From: Ga0077560 sp046330435
GTDB lineage: Bacteria; Actinomycetota; Thermoleophilia; Miltoncostaeales; Miltoncostaeaceae
Direction: 5' to 3'
Length of the DNA: 64,000 nt
Assembly: GCA_046330435.1 (NCBI GenBank)
Contig: JAXLST010000021.1
Span: 35,389-99,388, forward strand
This document shows positions 32,272 through 40,991 of this stretch, one piece after another (the stretch's first letter is position 1; each line of letters starts with the position of its first letter). The position numbers and the translations under genes were made by a program. The notes beneath the pieces were generated by a model. It made no database searches. It had not been told where the DNA came from and saw only the letters and a list, made by a program, of their open reading frames with translations.

Positions 32272-33147
32272 TTGGAAACCTTCCTCCAGACCACGATCAA
32301 CGGCCTCGCCAGCGGCTCCATCTACGCGCTGGGGGCCATCGGCCTGTCGCTGGTCTACGCGATCCTCAAGCTGGTCAACTTCGCCCACGGGGACTTCATG
32401 ACCCTGGGCGGCTACGTCGCCTTCGTCGTGAACGTCAGCTGGGGCGCGCCGCTCATCGTGGCCGCGGCCGCCGCGGTTGTCGCCATCGCGGTGGTGGGCC
32501 TGCTCACCGAGGCGGTCATCTGGCGGCCCATGCGCAACCGCGGCGCCGGGGTGATGCAGCTGCTGCTGCTCTCGATCGGCCTGGCGTTCGTGATCCGCAA
32601 CCTCATCCTGTTCGGATGGGGCGGCCAGGAGAAACGCCTGGACATCGACAACACGCGGACGTTCGACCTCGGGATCGTCCGCATCAGCCTCATCCAGGTG
32701 ATCGTCATCTCGATCGCCGCGGTGGTGCTGGTCGCGGTGGGCCTCATGCTCCGGTCCACGTACATCGGCAAGTCGATGCGGGCGCTGTCCGACAGCTTCG
32801 ACCTGGCCGAGGTGAGCGGCATCGACACCCGCCGCGTCGTGACCTACACGTGGGTGCTGGGCGGCGGGCTGGCCGGCCTCGCAGGCGTGCTCGCCGGGAT
32901 CTTCACCACGCTGCGCCCCGACACCGGCTTCCTGCTGCTGCTCGGCATCTTCGCCGCGGTGATCCTGGGCGGCATCGGCAACCCGTTCGGCGCCCTCGTG
33001 GGCGGCATCGCCCTGGGACTGGTGCAGGAATGGTCCACCAACTGGATCACCCCCACCTACAAGGAGGCGATCGGGTTCGTGGTGCTCATCCTGGTGCTGC
33101 TGTTCCGCCCGAACGGCGTCCTCGGCCACGCGACCCGGACCGGGTGA
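32272..33147 (+). CDS. livH: Branched-chain amino acid ABC transporter permease LivH
   Basis: A 291-residue inner-membrane permease of the HAAT family. Typical N-terminus TINGLASGSIYALGAIGLSLVYAILKLVNFAHGDFMTLGGYVAF, then about eight helices and the EAA-type region IGKSMRALSDSFDLAEVSGIDTRRVVTYTW. The TTG at 32272 is the start: the protein begins LETFLQTTINGL, where homologues begin. It leads the livHMGF operon, 10 bp before livM. It imports branched-chain amino acids or related amides with LivM, LivG, LivF and the binding lipoprotein LivK. Confidence 0.94.
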   Translation: METFLQTTINGLASGSIYALGAIGLSLVYAILKLVNFAHGDFMTLGGYVAFVVNVSWGAPLIVAAAAAVVAIAVVGLLTEAVIWRPMRNRGAGVMQLLLLSIGLAFVIRNLILFGWGGQEKRLDIDNTRTFDLGIVRISLIQVIVISIAAVVLVAVGLMLRSTYIGKSMRALSDSFDLAEVSGIDTRRVVTYTWVLGGGLAGLAGVLAGIFTTLRPDTGFLLLLGIFAAVILGGIGNPFGALVGGIALGLVQEWSTNWITPTYKEAIGFVVLILVLLFRPNGVLGHATRTG

Positions 33148-33157
33148 GGAGGCGCAC

Positions 33158-34096
33158 GTGGATCCGCTCCTGGCATTCGGCTTCTGGGCCTACGTCCTCA
33201 CCGTCGCGGGCGTCTACGCGATCTTCGTGCTGGGCCTGCAGGTCCAGGTGGGCGACACCGGCCTGCTCAACTTCGGGCACGTCGCGTTCATGGCGATCGG
33301 CGCCTACGGCATGGGCCTCATGGCCACCAACGGCGTCCCGACGGTCATCGCGGCCGTCCTCGCCGTCGGCCTGGCGGCGATCGCCGGGGTGCTGCTGGGC
33401 CTGCCCACGCTGCGGCTGCGCGGCGACTACTTCGCGATCGTCACGATCGCGGCCGGCGAGATCCTGCGCATCCTCATCCAGAACCGCCAGGACGAGACCG
33501 GCGGCACGCTCGGCCTGCGCAAGGCCTCCGGCGCGTGGCGGGACTGGAACCAGTCGATCCTCGACTGGCTCGACGGGCTCGGCTTGAACGGCATCGACCG
33601 GCGCGTGCCGCTGCTGGTCCTCACGTGGCTCACCGCCGTGCTGGTGGCCCTGCTGCTGCTCCACATCGGGCGGTCGCCGTGGCGGCGCACGCTGCGGGCC
33701 GTCCGCGAGAACGAGGACGCCGCCGCGGCGGTCGGCAAGCCCGTCTTCCGGCTCAAGCTGCAGGCCCTCGCCCTCGGCGCGGCCATCGCCGGCCTGGCCG
33801 GCGTGTACTTCACCTTCCTGCAGACGTCGCTCTACCCCGAGAACTTCGAGCCCATCGTGACCTTCATCGGGTTCGCGATCCTCATCCTCGGCGGCATCGG
33901 CAGCTACTTCGGGACGGTCCTGGGCTCCATCGTCATCGCGTTCATCATCTCGGGGGTCCGTTTCCTGGACTTCCCCATCGCCGAGGACAAGGTGGCGGCG
34001 CTGCGGTTCGTCGTGATCGGCCTCATCATCATGGCGATGATGGCCTTCCGGCCGCAGGGGCTGTTCGGGAAGAAGGAGGAGCTCCATCTCGACTGA
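33158..34096 (+). CDS. livM: Branched-chain amino acid ABC transporter permease LivM
   Basis: A 312-residue second permease subunit. It shows the LivM pattern: GVYAIFVLGLQVQVGDTGLLNFGHVAFMAIGAYGMGL, LRLRGDYFAIVTIAAGEILRIL, TLRAVRENEDAAAAVGKPVFRLKLQALALGAAIAGLAG and ILGGIGSYFGTVLGSIVI. A hydrophilic insertion (about 112-150, QNRQDETGGTLGLRKASG...) is usual. GAGGAGG precedes GTG 33158. Its end overlaps the likely livG start by 11 bases. Confidence 0.94.
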   Translation: MDPLLAFGFWAYVLTVAGVYAIFVLGLQVQVGDTGLLNFGHVAFMAIGAYGMGLMATNGVPTVIAAVLAVGLAAIAGVLLGLPTLRLRGDYFAIVTIAAGEILRILIQNRQDETGGTLGLRKASGAWRDWNQSILDWLDGLGLNGIDRRVPLLVLTWLTAVLVALLLLHIGRSPWRRTLRAVRENEDAAAAVGKPVFRLKLQALALGAAIAGLAGVYFTFLQTSLYPENFEPIVTFIGFAILILGGIGSYFGTVLGSIVIAFIISGVRFLDFPIAEDKVAALRFVVIGLIIMAMMAFRPQGLFGKKEELHLD

Positions 34097-34871
34097 CGCG
34101 CCCATCCTCGAGGTCACCGACCTGCGCCGGCACTTCGGCGGGGTGAAGGCCGTCGACGGCGCCACCTTCACGGTGCGCCGCGGCAGCATCACCTCCCTCA
34201 TCGGGCCCAACGGCGCCGGCAAGACCACGGCGTTCAACCTGGTCACCGGGTTCACGCGCGCCGACTCCGGGTCCGTCCGGTTCCAGGGCCAGGACGTGAC
34301 GCGCCGCGGCCCCGACCAGCTCGCCCGGGCGGGCATGGTCCGCACGTTCCAGCTCACCCGCGTGCTCGGGAAGATGCGGGTCATCGAGAACGCCATGCTC
34401 GCCGCGAACGACCACCCCGGGGAGCGGTTCGTGAACGCCCTCGTCCCGCGCCGGTGGCGGCACCGGGAGACCGAGGTCCGGAAGCGCGCGATGGAGATGC
34501 TCGACCAGGTCGGGCTCGCCGCGAAGGCCGAGGACTACGCCGCCACGCTGTCCGGCGGCCAGCGCAAGCTGCTGGAGCTCGCCCGGGCACTCATGGCCGA
34601 GCCCACGCTGGTGATGCTCGACGAGCCGATGGCCGGCGTGAACCCCACGCTGGGGCGTCAGCTGCTCGACTACCTCGCGAAGCTGCGCGAGGAGCGCGGC
34701 CTCACCGTGCTGTTCATCGAGCACGACATGGAGGTCGTCATGGGCGTGAGCGACGAGGTGGTGGTGATGGGCGAGGGCCGTGTCATCACCCAGGCGGCGC
34801 CCGACGAGGTCCGCCGCGACCAGCGCGTCATCGACGCCTACCTCGGCGCCCACGGGGAGGACGCCGCGTGA
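34086..34871 (+). CDS. livG: Branched-chain amino acid ABC transporter ATPase LivG, probable ATC start
   Basis: A 261-residue ATPase if started at 34086. Walker A GPNGAGKTT, signature LSGGQRKLLELARAL, Walker B LVMLDEPMAG and switch His in FIEHDMEVV are intact. The first usual start, GTG 34143, would remove the conserved first strand ILEVTDLRRHFGG that homologues always have. The frame upstream has no ATG/GTG/TTG, but a perfect Shine-Dalgarno (GAAGGAGGAG, 34073-34082) precedes ATC 34086, giving S-T-D-A-P-I-L-E-V as the following residues. I therefore propose ATC as start. Stop and livF GTG overlap (GTGA). Confidence 0.85.
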   Translation: MSTDAPILEVTDLRRHFGGVKAVDGATFTVRRGSITSLIGPNGAGKTTAFNLVTGFTRADSGSVRFQGQDVTRRGPDQLARAGMVRTFQLTRVLGKMRVIENAMLAANDHPGERFVNALVPRRWRHRETEVRKRAMEMLDQVGLAAKAEDYAATLSGGQRKLLELARALMAEPTLVMLDEPMAGVNPTLGRQLLDYLAKLREERGLTVLFIEHDMEVVMGVSDEVVVMGEGRVITQAAPDEVRRDQRVIDAYLGAHGEDAA

Positions 34872-35602
34872 GCGACGCCCCCGTGCTGGTGGCAGAGAAC
34901 CTGGTGGGCGGCTACGTGCCGGAGGTCGACATCCTCCGCGGCTGCAACCTCACCGCCAGCGACGGCGAGATCGTCGTGGTCATCGGTCCCAACGGCGCCG
35001 GCAAGTCCACGCTGGTCAAGGCCATCTTCGGGCTGGTGCCGCTCCGCGAGGGCCGGGTGACGCTGCGCGGCGCGGACGTGACCGGCCAGCGCCCCAACCG
35101 CATCAGCGCGCTGGGCATGAGCTACGTCCCCCAGGTGAACAACGTGTTCCCCTCCCTCACGATCCAGGAGAACCTGGAGATGGGGGCCGCCAACTCGCGC
35201 GCGACCATGCAGGAGCGCATGGACGCGATGTACGCGCTGTTCCCCCGCCTGCACGAGCGGCGCCGCAACCGCGCGGAGGGCCTGTCGGGCGGTGAGCGGC
35301 AGATGCTCGCCGTCGCCCGGGCGCTCATGCCGGAGCCGTCGGTGCTGCTGCTCGACGAGCCGTCGGCGGGCCTGGCGCCGAAGGCCGTGGGCGAGGTCTT
35401 CGAGACCGTCAAGCAGGTCAACGAGTCCGGCGTGACGATCGTGATGATCGAGCAGAACGCCCGCGCCGCGCTGTCCCTCGCGGACCGCGGCTACGTGCTC
35501 GAGGGCGGCCAGAACCGCTTCACCGGCAAGGGCGCCGACCTGCTGGACGACCCGCAGGTCGCCGAGCTCTACCTGGGCGGCGGCGGGGCCGGCAGGGAGT
35601 GA
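34868..35602 (+). CDS. livF: Branched-chain amino acid ABC transporter ATPase LivF
   Basis: A 244-residue ATPase. It opens VLVAENLVGGYVPEVDILRGCNLTASDGEIVVVIGPNGAGKSTLVKAIFGL (Walker A), with the Q-loop region SYVPQVNNVFPSLTIQENLEMG, signature LSGGERQMLAVARAL, Walker B VLLLDEPSAGLAP and switch VMIEQNARAAL. All are typical of LivF. GTG 34868 overlaps the livG stop. It is the last gene of the operon, followed by a strong hairpin. Confidence 0.95.
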   Translation: MSDAPVLVAENLVGGYVPEVDILRGCNLTASDGEIVVVIGPNGAGKSTLVKAIFGLVPLREGRVTLRGADVTGQRPNRISALGMSYVPQVNNVFPSLTIQENLEMGAANSRATMQERMDAMYALFPRLHERRRNRAEGLSGGERQMLAVARALMPEPSVLLLDEPSAGLAPKAVGEVFETVKQVNESGVTIVMIEQNARAALSLADRGYVLEGGQNRFTGKGADLLDDPQVAELYLGGGGAGRE

Positions 35603-35608
35603 TGCGTG

Positions 35609-35635
35609 GAGGGGGGCCGCCCGGCGGCCCCCCTC
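35609..35635. terminator. Strong hairpin between livF and livK
   Basis: GAGGGGGGCCGC - CCG - GCGGCCCCCCTC, a perfect 12-bp stem with a 3-base loop, located between the convergent ends of livF (35602) and livK (35652). A likely bidirectional terminator without a T-tract. Confidence 0.75.
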
Positions 35636-35651
35636 GGCGCATGAGCGGTGA

Positions 35652-36950
35652 TCAGCCCCCGGTGACGGGGAACACCTCGGTGCTGTCCACGAGCTTGCCG
35701 CCCTTGTAGTCCCACTTGCCGTAGCTCGCGGCGGCGGGGTCGCCGTTCGCGTCCAGGTCGATGGGGCCGGAGGCGCCCTCGTAGTCGATGTCCTCGCCGG
35801 CCTTCACGGCCTTGAGGGCGTCGCCGAGCTGCTCGAACGTGTACTTCTTGCCGGGGGCGCCGGAGACCTCGGCCAGCTTGCCGGCGATCGCCGTGCCGTC
35901 CGTGGAGCCCGCGCGCACGGAGGCCAGCGCGTAGAGCACGATCGCGTCGAACATCTGCGCGTCGTACGTCTGGCGGTCCGTCTTGATCTGGGCCTTCCAG
36001 AGGTCGTCGAAGGCCTTGCCGGCGGGTGCGTCCGCGCTGGTCGGCACGGTGCCCTGCATGCCCTCGGTGACCTTCTCACCGGCCTTCTTGGGCAGGTCCG
36101 GCGACCGCAGGCCGTCGGCCGTCCACGTCTTCGCCGGGCTCCACTTGCCGGTCCGCAGGAGGGCCGGGCCCATCTTCTGCCAGGAGTCCGGGAAGTCGAT
36201 GATCACCCACGCGGCGGGGTTGCCGCCCGCGAGCTGGCCGGCCTCGGAGTCCAGGGAGTTGGCCTCCGGGTTGTACGGCACGTTGAGGCCCACCTTGCCG
36301 CCGCCGGCCTCCCACGCCTTGGTGAACTCCTCCACCAGGGCGGTGCCGTAGGCGTCGTTGCGGCCGCCGGTGTTGACCGTGGCGTCCGCGCCGATGGACT
36401 TGCCGAGCACCGAGGCCAGGACCTTGCCTTGCAGGGCGTCCGACGGCGGGGTGCGGAACACCAGGCCGTTGTCGTCCAGGCTGGTGATCTCCGGCGAGGT
36501 CCCCGACGGGGTGATGACCGGGACGCCGGCGTCGACCGTGACGTTCTCGGCGGTCGGGATGACCTCGGAGGAGGCCATCGGGCCGGCGATGACGTTCACG
36601 CCGTCGGACTCGACCAGCTTGGTGGCGGCCTCCTGGGCGCCCTGCGGGTCGGTCTTCGAGTCCTCGGTGGTGAGGGACATGGTGAGGTCCACACCGGCGT
36701 CCTTCGCCGCCTGGTTCACCGTGTCGGCACCGAGCTGCGCGGCCTTGGCGTTGGGACCGCCGAACGGCGAGAGGTCACCGGTGAGCGGCACCAGCACGCC
36801 CACCTTCAGCTCCCCGACGTCGCCGCCGGCAGCGCCGCCGCCGTTGGTGTCGCCGCTCCCGCTGCTGCTGTCACTGCCGCACCCGGCGGCGATCAGGCCC
36901 GTGCTCAGCGCCAGGGCGGCGAGGCCCGCCGCCATCCGACGTCGTTTCAT
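35652..36950 (-). CDS. livK: Branched-chain amino acid ABC transporter substrate-binding lipoprotein LivK
   Basis: A 432-residue periplasmic-binding-protein type I. Lipobox IAAGC (Cys24) anchors it outside the membrane. A Ser/Gly-rich linker is followed by LKVGVLVPLTGDLSPFGGPNAKAAQLGADTVNQA, AATKLVESDGVNVIAGPMASSEVIP, VPVITPSGTSPEITSLDDNGLVFRTPPSD and FDAIVLYALASVRAGSTDG. It should deliver ligand to the convergent livHMGF transporter. The ligand could be branched-chain amino acids, but HAAT systems also take amides and urea. It has its own promoter. Confidence 0.92.
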   Translation of the reverse strand: MKRRRMAAGLAALALSTGLIAAGCGSDSSSGSGDTNGGGAAGGDVGELKVGVLVPLTGDLSPFGGPNAKAAQLGADTVNQAAKDAGVDLTMSLTTEDSKTDPQGAQEAATKLVESDGVNVIAGPMASSEVIPTAENVTVDAGVPVITPSGTSPEITSLDDNGLVFRTPPSDALQGKVLASVLGKSIGADATVNTGGRNDAYGTALVEEFTKAWEAGGGKVGLNVPYNPEANSLDSEAGQLAGGNPAAWVIIDFPDSWQKMGPALLRTGKWSPAKTWTADGLRSPDLPKKAGEKVTEGMQGTVPTSADAPAGKAFDDLWKAQIKTDRQTYDAQMFDAIVLYALASVRAGSTDGTAIAGKLAEVSGAPGKKYTFEQLGDALKAVKAGEDIDYEGASGPIDLDANGDPAAASYGKWDYKGGKLVDSTEVFPVTGG

Positions 36951-37071
36951 TCTTGCGCCCCTTGATTGGTTGCCTCCACCGAGGGCCGCACTGCGGGGGT
37001 CCCCGGTCGTCCGCGAGACTACCCGCGGGGCCCGACGGACCGCTAGTGACCGCTGTTGCGAGCCGCCCCGG

Positions 37072-37680
37072 TCATCCCGTGAGGGTGCGGATGTCGGCCG
37101 CCAGGTCCTCGGGGGCGAACGGGATGCCGCCGGGGTAGCTGGCCAGCTGCCGCCCGTCACGGTCGACGAGCACGACGCGGGCGGTGTGGGACGACTTGGT
37201 GATGTCCCCGGACGGCTGGGCCGCCACCTGCCATGCCTTCCACATGGGGGCGAGCTCCGCCCTGGTGCCCACGATGTACCGCATGCGGCCGGCCAGGCGG
37301 TGGGCCTTCAGGAAGCGGTCGACGGAGGCGCGGTCGTCGCCCTCGGGGTCGACGCTGATCGCCACGACGTCGATGCCGTCGGCGGCGGGCCCGGCGTCGT
37401 CCAGCGCCTGGGAGATCTCCTGCGCCACCAGCGGGCACACGTCCGGGCAGTTGGCGAACAGGAACGTGACGACCGCGGGCCGTCCGGCGCGCGGCACCTG
37501 CACCGCCTGCCCGGCCTGGTCGCGGCCCAGCGTGGCGGGCGCCGGGATCTCCTTGGGATACGGCACGGCCCGCAGCGCGGCCGAGGCGTTCCCGTCGCCG
37601 CGGGTGACGAGGAAGACGGTCACGAGGGCCGCGAGCAGGGCGGCCGTGACGATCGCGGCGAGGGCGGTGCGATTGCGCAC
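37072..37680 (-). CDS. SCO1/SenC family copper chaperone-like protein
   Basis: A 202-residue protein anchored by an N-terminal helix (TALAAIVTAALLAALVTVFLV). The thioredoxin-like domain has the copper-binding CPDVC (in TFLFANCPDVCPLVAQEI) and the conserved His in SSHTARVVLVDRDGR. SCO proteins deliver copper to the CuA site of cytochrome oxidase or act as thiol reductases. GTG 37680 is the start. No oxidase genes are nearby. Confidence 0.9.
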   Translation of the reverse strand: MRNRTALAAIVTAALLAALVTVFLVTRGDGNASAALRAVPYPKEIPAPATLGRDQAGQAVQVPRAGRPAVVTFLFANCPDVCPLVAQEISQALDDAGPAADGIDVVAISVDPEGDDRASVDRFLKAHRLAGRMRYIVGTRAELAPMWKAWQVAAQPSGDITKSSHTARVVLVDRDGRQLASYPGGIPFAPEDLAADIRTLTG

Positions 37681-37776
37681 GGCGTGATGCTAGTCGCCCG
37701 CCGGGCGGGGATGGGCCGCAGAACCCCCGGAACGGACGGTTGTCCGGTCATTGCGGATGTGGGAGCTTCTGCGCCC

Positions 37777-38295
37777 ATGACCCCGGCCGACGTCCGACAG
37801 GTCCCCGTGGTGCGCACGCCCGCCGGCGGGCCCGGCTTCGCGATGCGCGCGCCCCTGCCCGTGGGCGTATACCCCGACGCGGCCACCGCCCTGCGCGCAG
37901 CCCTGGTGGCCGCCCCCGCCTGGCTGCGCCTCCTCATGGCCGTCGCCGCGCTGCTGCGGGGTCCGGTGCCGCGCTGGGGGACCTACCGCCCGCGCACCGG
38001 CGACCGGGTGGGGCCGCTCCGCGTGGCGGAGCACGGCCCGCACCGGATCGCCCTGGAGGGGACCGTGCGCGGCCTCGCCGCCCGCGTGGAGGTCGAGGTG
38101 AGCGACGGGGCGGTCACCGCCCGCGGGGACGTCGCGGGCCGCGGGATGGAGGCGATCCTGCTGCGCCGCGCGGCGCGCACGCTGGTGCGCGTCCTGCTCG
38201 CCCGGTCCGCCGGGTATCTCGCCGCCCGGGTTCAGCCGTCGCCGAGCACCTTGGCGAACACGGCCGTCCCCGCGGTCGCGAACACGATGGTGTAG
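37777..38295 (+). CDS. DUF2867-like protein (weak assignment)
   Basis: A 172-residue protein with features of DUF2867: GVYPDAATALRAALVAAPAWLRLLMAVAALLRG, RVGPLRVAEHGPHRIALEGTVRGLAARVEVEV and a C-terminal Arg-rich amphipathic helix (LLRRAARTLVRVLLARSAGYLAARV). The match is by overall pattern only. ATG 37777 has GGGAG 12 bases upstream. The last 64 bases overlap the convergent GNAT gene, and the final 20 residues look less constrained. Function unknown. Confidence 0.6.
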   Translation: MTPADVRQVPVVRTPAGGPGFAMRAPLPVGVYPDAATALRAALVAAPAWLRLLMAVAALLRGPVPRWGTYRPRTGDRVGPLRVAEHGPHRIALEGTVRGLAARVEVEVSDGAVTARGDVAGRGMEAILLRRAARTLVRVLLARSAGYLAARVQPSPSTLANTAVPAVANTMV

Positions 38296-38693
38296 CCGCG
38301 GTCCAGCCAGAAGGCCCGGGCGGCCGCCACGCGCTCGTCGGTGGTGCCCGCGTGGAGCCGGCTGTTCACGAACACCGCCGCCCGGAAGCCCTCGGCGTGC
38401 AGGCGCTCCTCGATCATCGCGACCATCGCCCGCCCCACGCCGCGGCGGCGCAGGTGGCCGGCGACCACCATGTTCGAGAGCTCGACGACGTCGGGCGCCA
38501 TGCGCCGGCAGTGGATGAACGCCACCAGCTCGCCGTCCTCGGTCGCGACCACGGACGGCAGCGCCTCAAGGCGCCGCGCGATCTTCTCCCGGTCCCCCAC
38601 CCTCGGGCGGTTCTCCCGCTCGATGAGCAGTGCGATGGGCTCCACGTCGTGCGGGCCCCCGGGGCGCAGCTCGATGCCGTCGGGCGCGGTCAC
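38232..38693 (-). CDS. GNAT family acetyltransferase
   Basis: A 153-residue N-acetyltransferase: ELRPGGPHDVEPIALLIERENRPRVG, VVATEDGELVAFIHCRRMAPDVVELSNMVVAGHLRRRGVGRAMVAMIEERLHAEGF (acetyl-CoA loop HLRRRGVGRAM) and AARAFWLDRGYTIVF. The layout recalls N-acetylglutamate-synthase-like GNATs, but the acceptor substrate cannot be read. GTG 38693 overlaps the antiporter stop (GTGA), so it is co-expressed with it. Confidence 0.88.
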   Translation of the reverse strand: MTAPDGIELRPGGPHDVEPIALLIERENRPRVGDREKIARRLEALPSVVATEDGELVAFIHCRRMAPDVVELSNMVVAGHLRRRGVGRAMVAMIEERLHAEGFRAAVFVNSRLHAGTTDERVAAARAFWLDRGYTIVFATAGTAVFAKVLGDG

Positions 38694-40888
38694 GCGGGCC
38701 CCGGGACCGTCCCGGTGCGGGTGGCCAGCCAGTCGGTGCGCTGCTCCTGGCGGGTGCGGCGCAGCCACTCCTCCATCTCGCGGCCGCCGCCGGCGGCGCC
38801 CTCGCGCACCACCAGCACCGGCAGCACGGCCCCGGACACCAGCCGGGCGCGGCTGCGGCCGATGCCGCCGGCGAGCGCCCAGTCCTCCCCCGCGCCCATG
38901 ACCAGCACCCCGGCCCGCTCCAGCTCGGCCGACAGGTCCTCGCGCGGCGCCGCCCCGGCGACCCGCACCGCGGGGCCGGCGACGCCCGCGGCGGCGAGCT
39001 CCGCCGACCGGCCGGCGTCGGCGGCGAGCACCGCGAGGGGCGCCCCGCTGGTGGCGGCCAGCTTCTCGGCCAGCCGCACCGCCGCGCGCTCGTGCGGGCC
39101 GCCGCCGTACGGCACCAGCACGGTGCTGCCCCGCGGGATGGCCAGCGCGCCGCCCTCCCGGTCGACGAGCACCGCGGTGTCGGCCGGGCAGCGCGTGAGC
39201 ACGGTCCCCACCGTCCCGCCCAGCACGTCGGTGCCCAGCAGCGAGCGGTGCGCGCCCATGAGCACCAGGTCCGCCCCGGTGCGCTCGACGGCGCGGCACA
39301 GCGCCACGCCCGGGTCGGGGGCGGTCTCCGCCAGCACCTCCACGCGGTAGCCCTGCTGCCGGTAGCCGCCCGCGAGCACCTCGGCGGCCTGCAGCGCGCC
39401 GTCGCGCGCCGTCGCCGCGTCGTACGCGGTGGTGCGGCGGGACAGGCGCTCCGGGGTGGGCAGCACGCGGGCGAGCACCAGGGACGCCCCGGTGGGCTCC
39501 GCCAGCCGGGCGGCGAGCTCCGCCAGCCTGGTGTCGGACGGGCCCCCGTCGAGCGCCACCAGGATGCGCCGCGGCCCCTCCCCGGGTGCCAGGCCGGCCT
39601 GGCTGGGCCGGAACACCGGCTCCGGCCGGCGCCGGACGGCGTCGATCGCCGGGCTCGTCATCACCGTGGTCGCGAGGGCCATGAACACCAGGATGGCGAA
39701 CATCGGGGCGTTCACCACGCCGATCTCCCGCCCGACGGAGATGATCACCAGCTCCGTGAGCCCGCGGGTGTTCATGAGGAAGCCGAGGGTCGCCGCGTCG
39801 CGCGGCGGCAGGCCGTTGAGGCGCGCGGCGAGGAACACCGGCGCGAACTTGCCGACGACCGCGGCGGCGAGGATGAGCAGCCCGCACAGCAGCAGCGGCC
39901 CGGTGTCCACGGCGCCGATCTCCGTCTTGAGGCCCGCGGAGGCGAAGAACACCGGCAGGAACAGCAGCACGACGACGTCCTCGAGGCGCAGGGAGACGTC
40001 CTCCACCAGCCGCGCGTCGCGCGGCAGCACGGCGCCGAACGCGAACGCGCCGAAGATGGCGTGGATGCCGATCTCCTCGGTCGCCCACGCGCTCAGCAGC
40101 ACGCCGGCGAGGATGAGGCTCAGCACCCCCGCGGTCGTGCCCGCGTCGCCGCGGGGCGCCCGGCGCAGCACCCAGCCCATCGCCGGGCGCACCGCGAGGA
40201 GCATCACCAGGGCGAACCCCGCCGTGAGCCCGAGGGTCACCAGGAACGAGGCCGCGCCGTCGGCCTTCACCACGGCCACCACGACCGCCAGGATCAGCCA
40301 GGCGCACACGTCCTCCAGGGCGGCGCAGCCCAGGGCCAGCGCGCCCAGCGGCGTGCCGGCGAGGCCGCGCTCCGCGAGGATGCGCGCCAGGACCGGGAAC
40401 GCGGTGATGGACATCGCGGCGCCCAGGAACAGGCAGTAGCCCAGCAGGCCGGTCTGCGGGAACACGGTGGAGTGGGTCACCAGCCCCGCCCCGACCCCGA
40501 GCGCGAACGGGGTGAGCAGCGACCCCGCGAAGACGCTCGCCATCGTGCGGCCCTGGCCCCGCACCAGCGACGCGTCGAACTCCAGCCCCACCAGGAACAT
40601 GAACAGCACCAGCCCGAGGTTGGCGATCACCCCGAGCGTGGGGCGCACGTCGCCGAACAGGTGGTCCGTGGCCGCGGGCAGGGCGGCGCCCAGCACCGAC
40701 GGACCCAGCGCGATGCCGGCGGCGATCTCCCCGACGACCCGCGGCTGGCCGATCCGGGCGAACAGCACGCCGGTCAGGCGGGCGGCCACCACGATCACCG
40801 CGATGGCGAGCAGGACGGAGGCGATCTCGAACGCGGACGCCGGCACGCCGGCTGCGGCGGCCATCGGGGACACGGCGGGCACGTGCAC
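38690..40888 (-). CDS. CPA2 monovalent cation:proton antiporter with C-terminal USP domains
   Basis: A 732-residue protein. Residues about 15-400 form a Kef/CPA2 antiporter domain with about 12 helices (RIGQPRVVGEIAAGIALGPSVLG, SITAFPVLARILAERG, GCAALEDVCAWLILAVVVA, MNTRGLTELVIISVG). The C-terminal part, about 420-710, holds two universal-stress-protein-like domains (ILVALDGGPSDTRLAELAARLAEPTGASLVLARV; LVLMGAHRSLLG). It would exchange K+ or Na+ for protons under nucleotide or stress control. GTG 40888 or ATG 40864 may be the start. A paralogue lies at 41755 in the opposite direction, with an FHA gene between them. Confidence 0.88.
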   Translation of the reverse strand: MHVPAVSPMAAAAGVPASAFEIASVLLAIAVIVVAARLTGVLFARIGQPRVVGEIAAGIALGPSVLGAALPAATDHLFGDVRPTLGVIANLGLVLFMFLVGLEFDASLVRGQGRTMASVFAGSLLTPFALGVGAGLVTHSTVFPQTGLLGYCLFLGAAMSITAFPVLARILAERGLAGTPLGALALGCAALEDVCAWLILAVVVAVVKADGAASFLVTLGLTAGFALVMLLAVRPAMGWVLRRAPRGDAGTTAGVLSLILAGVLLSAWATEEIGIHAIFGAFAFGAVLPRDARLVEDVSLRLEDVVVLLFLPVFFASAGLKTEIGAVDTGPLLLCGLLILAAAVVGKFAPVFLAARLNGLPPRDAATLGFLMNTRGLTELVIISVGREIGVVNAPMFAILVFMALATTVMTSPAIDAVRRRPEPVFRPSQAGLAPGEGPRRILVALDGGPSDTRLAELAARLAEPTGASLVLARVLPTPERLSRRTTAYDAATARDGALQAAEVLAGGYRQQGYRVEVLAETAPDPGVALCRAVERTGADLVLMGAHRSLLGTDVLGGTVGTVLTRCPADTAVLVDREGGALAIPRGSTVLVPYGGGPHERAAVRLAEKLAATSGAPLAVLAADAGRSAELAAAGVAGPAVRVAGAAPREDLSAELERAGVLVMGAGEDWALAGGIGRSRARLVSGAVLPVLVVREGAAGGGREMEEWLRRTRQEQRTDWLATRTGTVPGPA

Positions 40889-40991
40889 GCCGCGACGCTA
40901 TCCCAGGGCGGTGGCCGGCGTCACGGTAACGCCGGGACCCCGGATAGCATCCCCGTCCTCGAAGGCATCGCGCGATGAGAGGAAGCGGCAG

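Noticed and set aside
12694..37740. Shared 12-mer GAACGGACGGTT at 12694-12704 region (minus) and about 37730-37741
   Set aside because: Matches of this length are expected by chance in 64 kb of GC-rich sequence.
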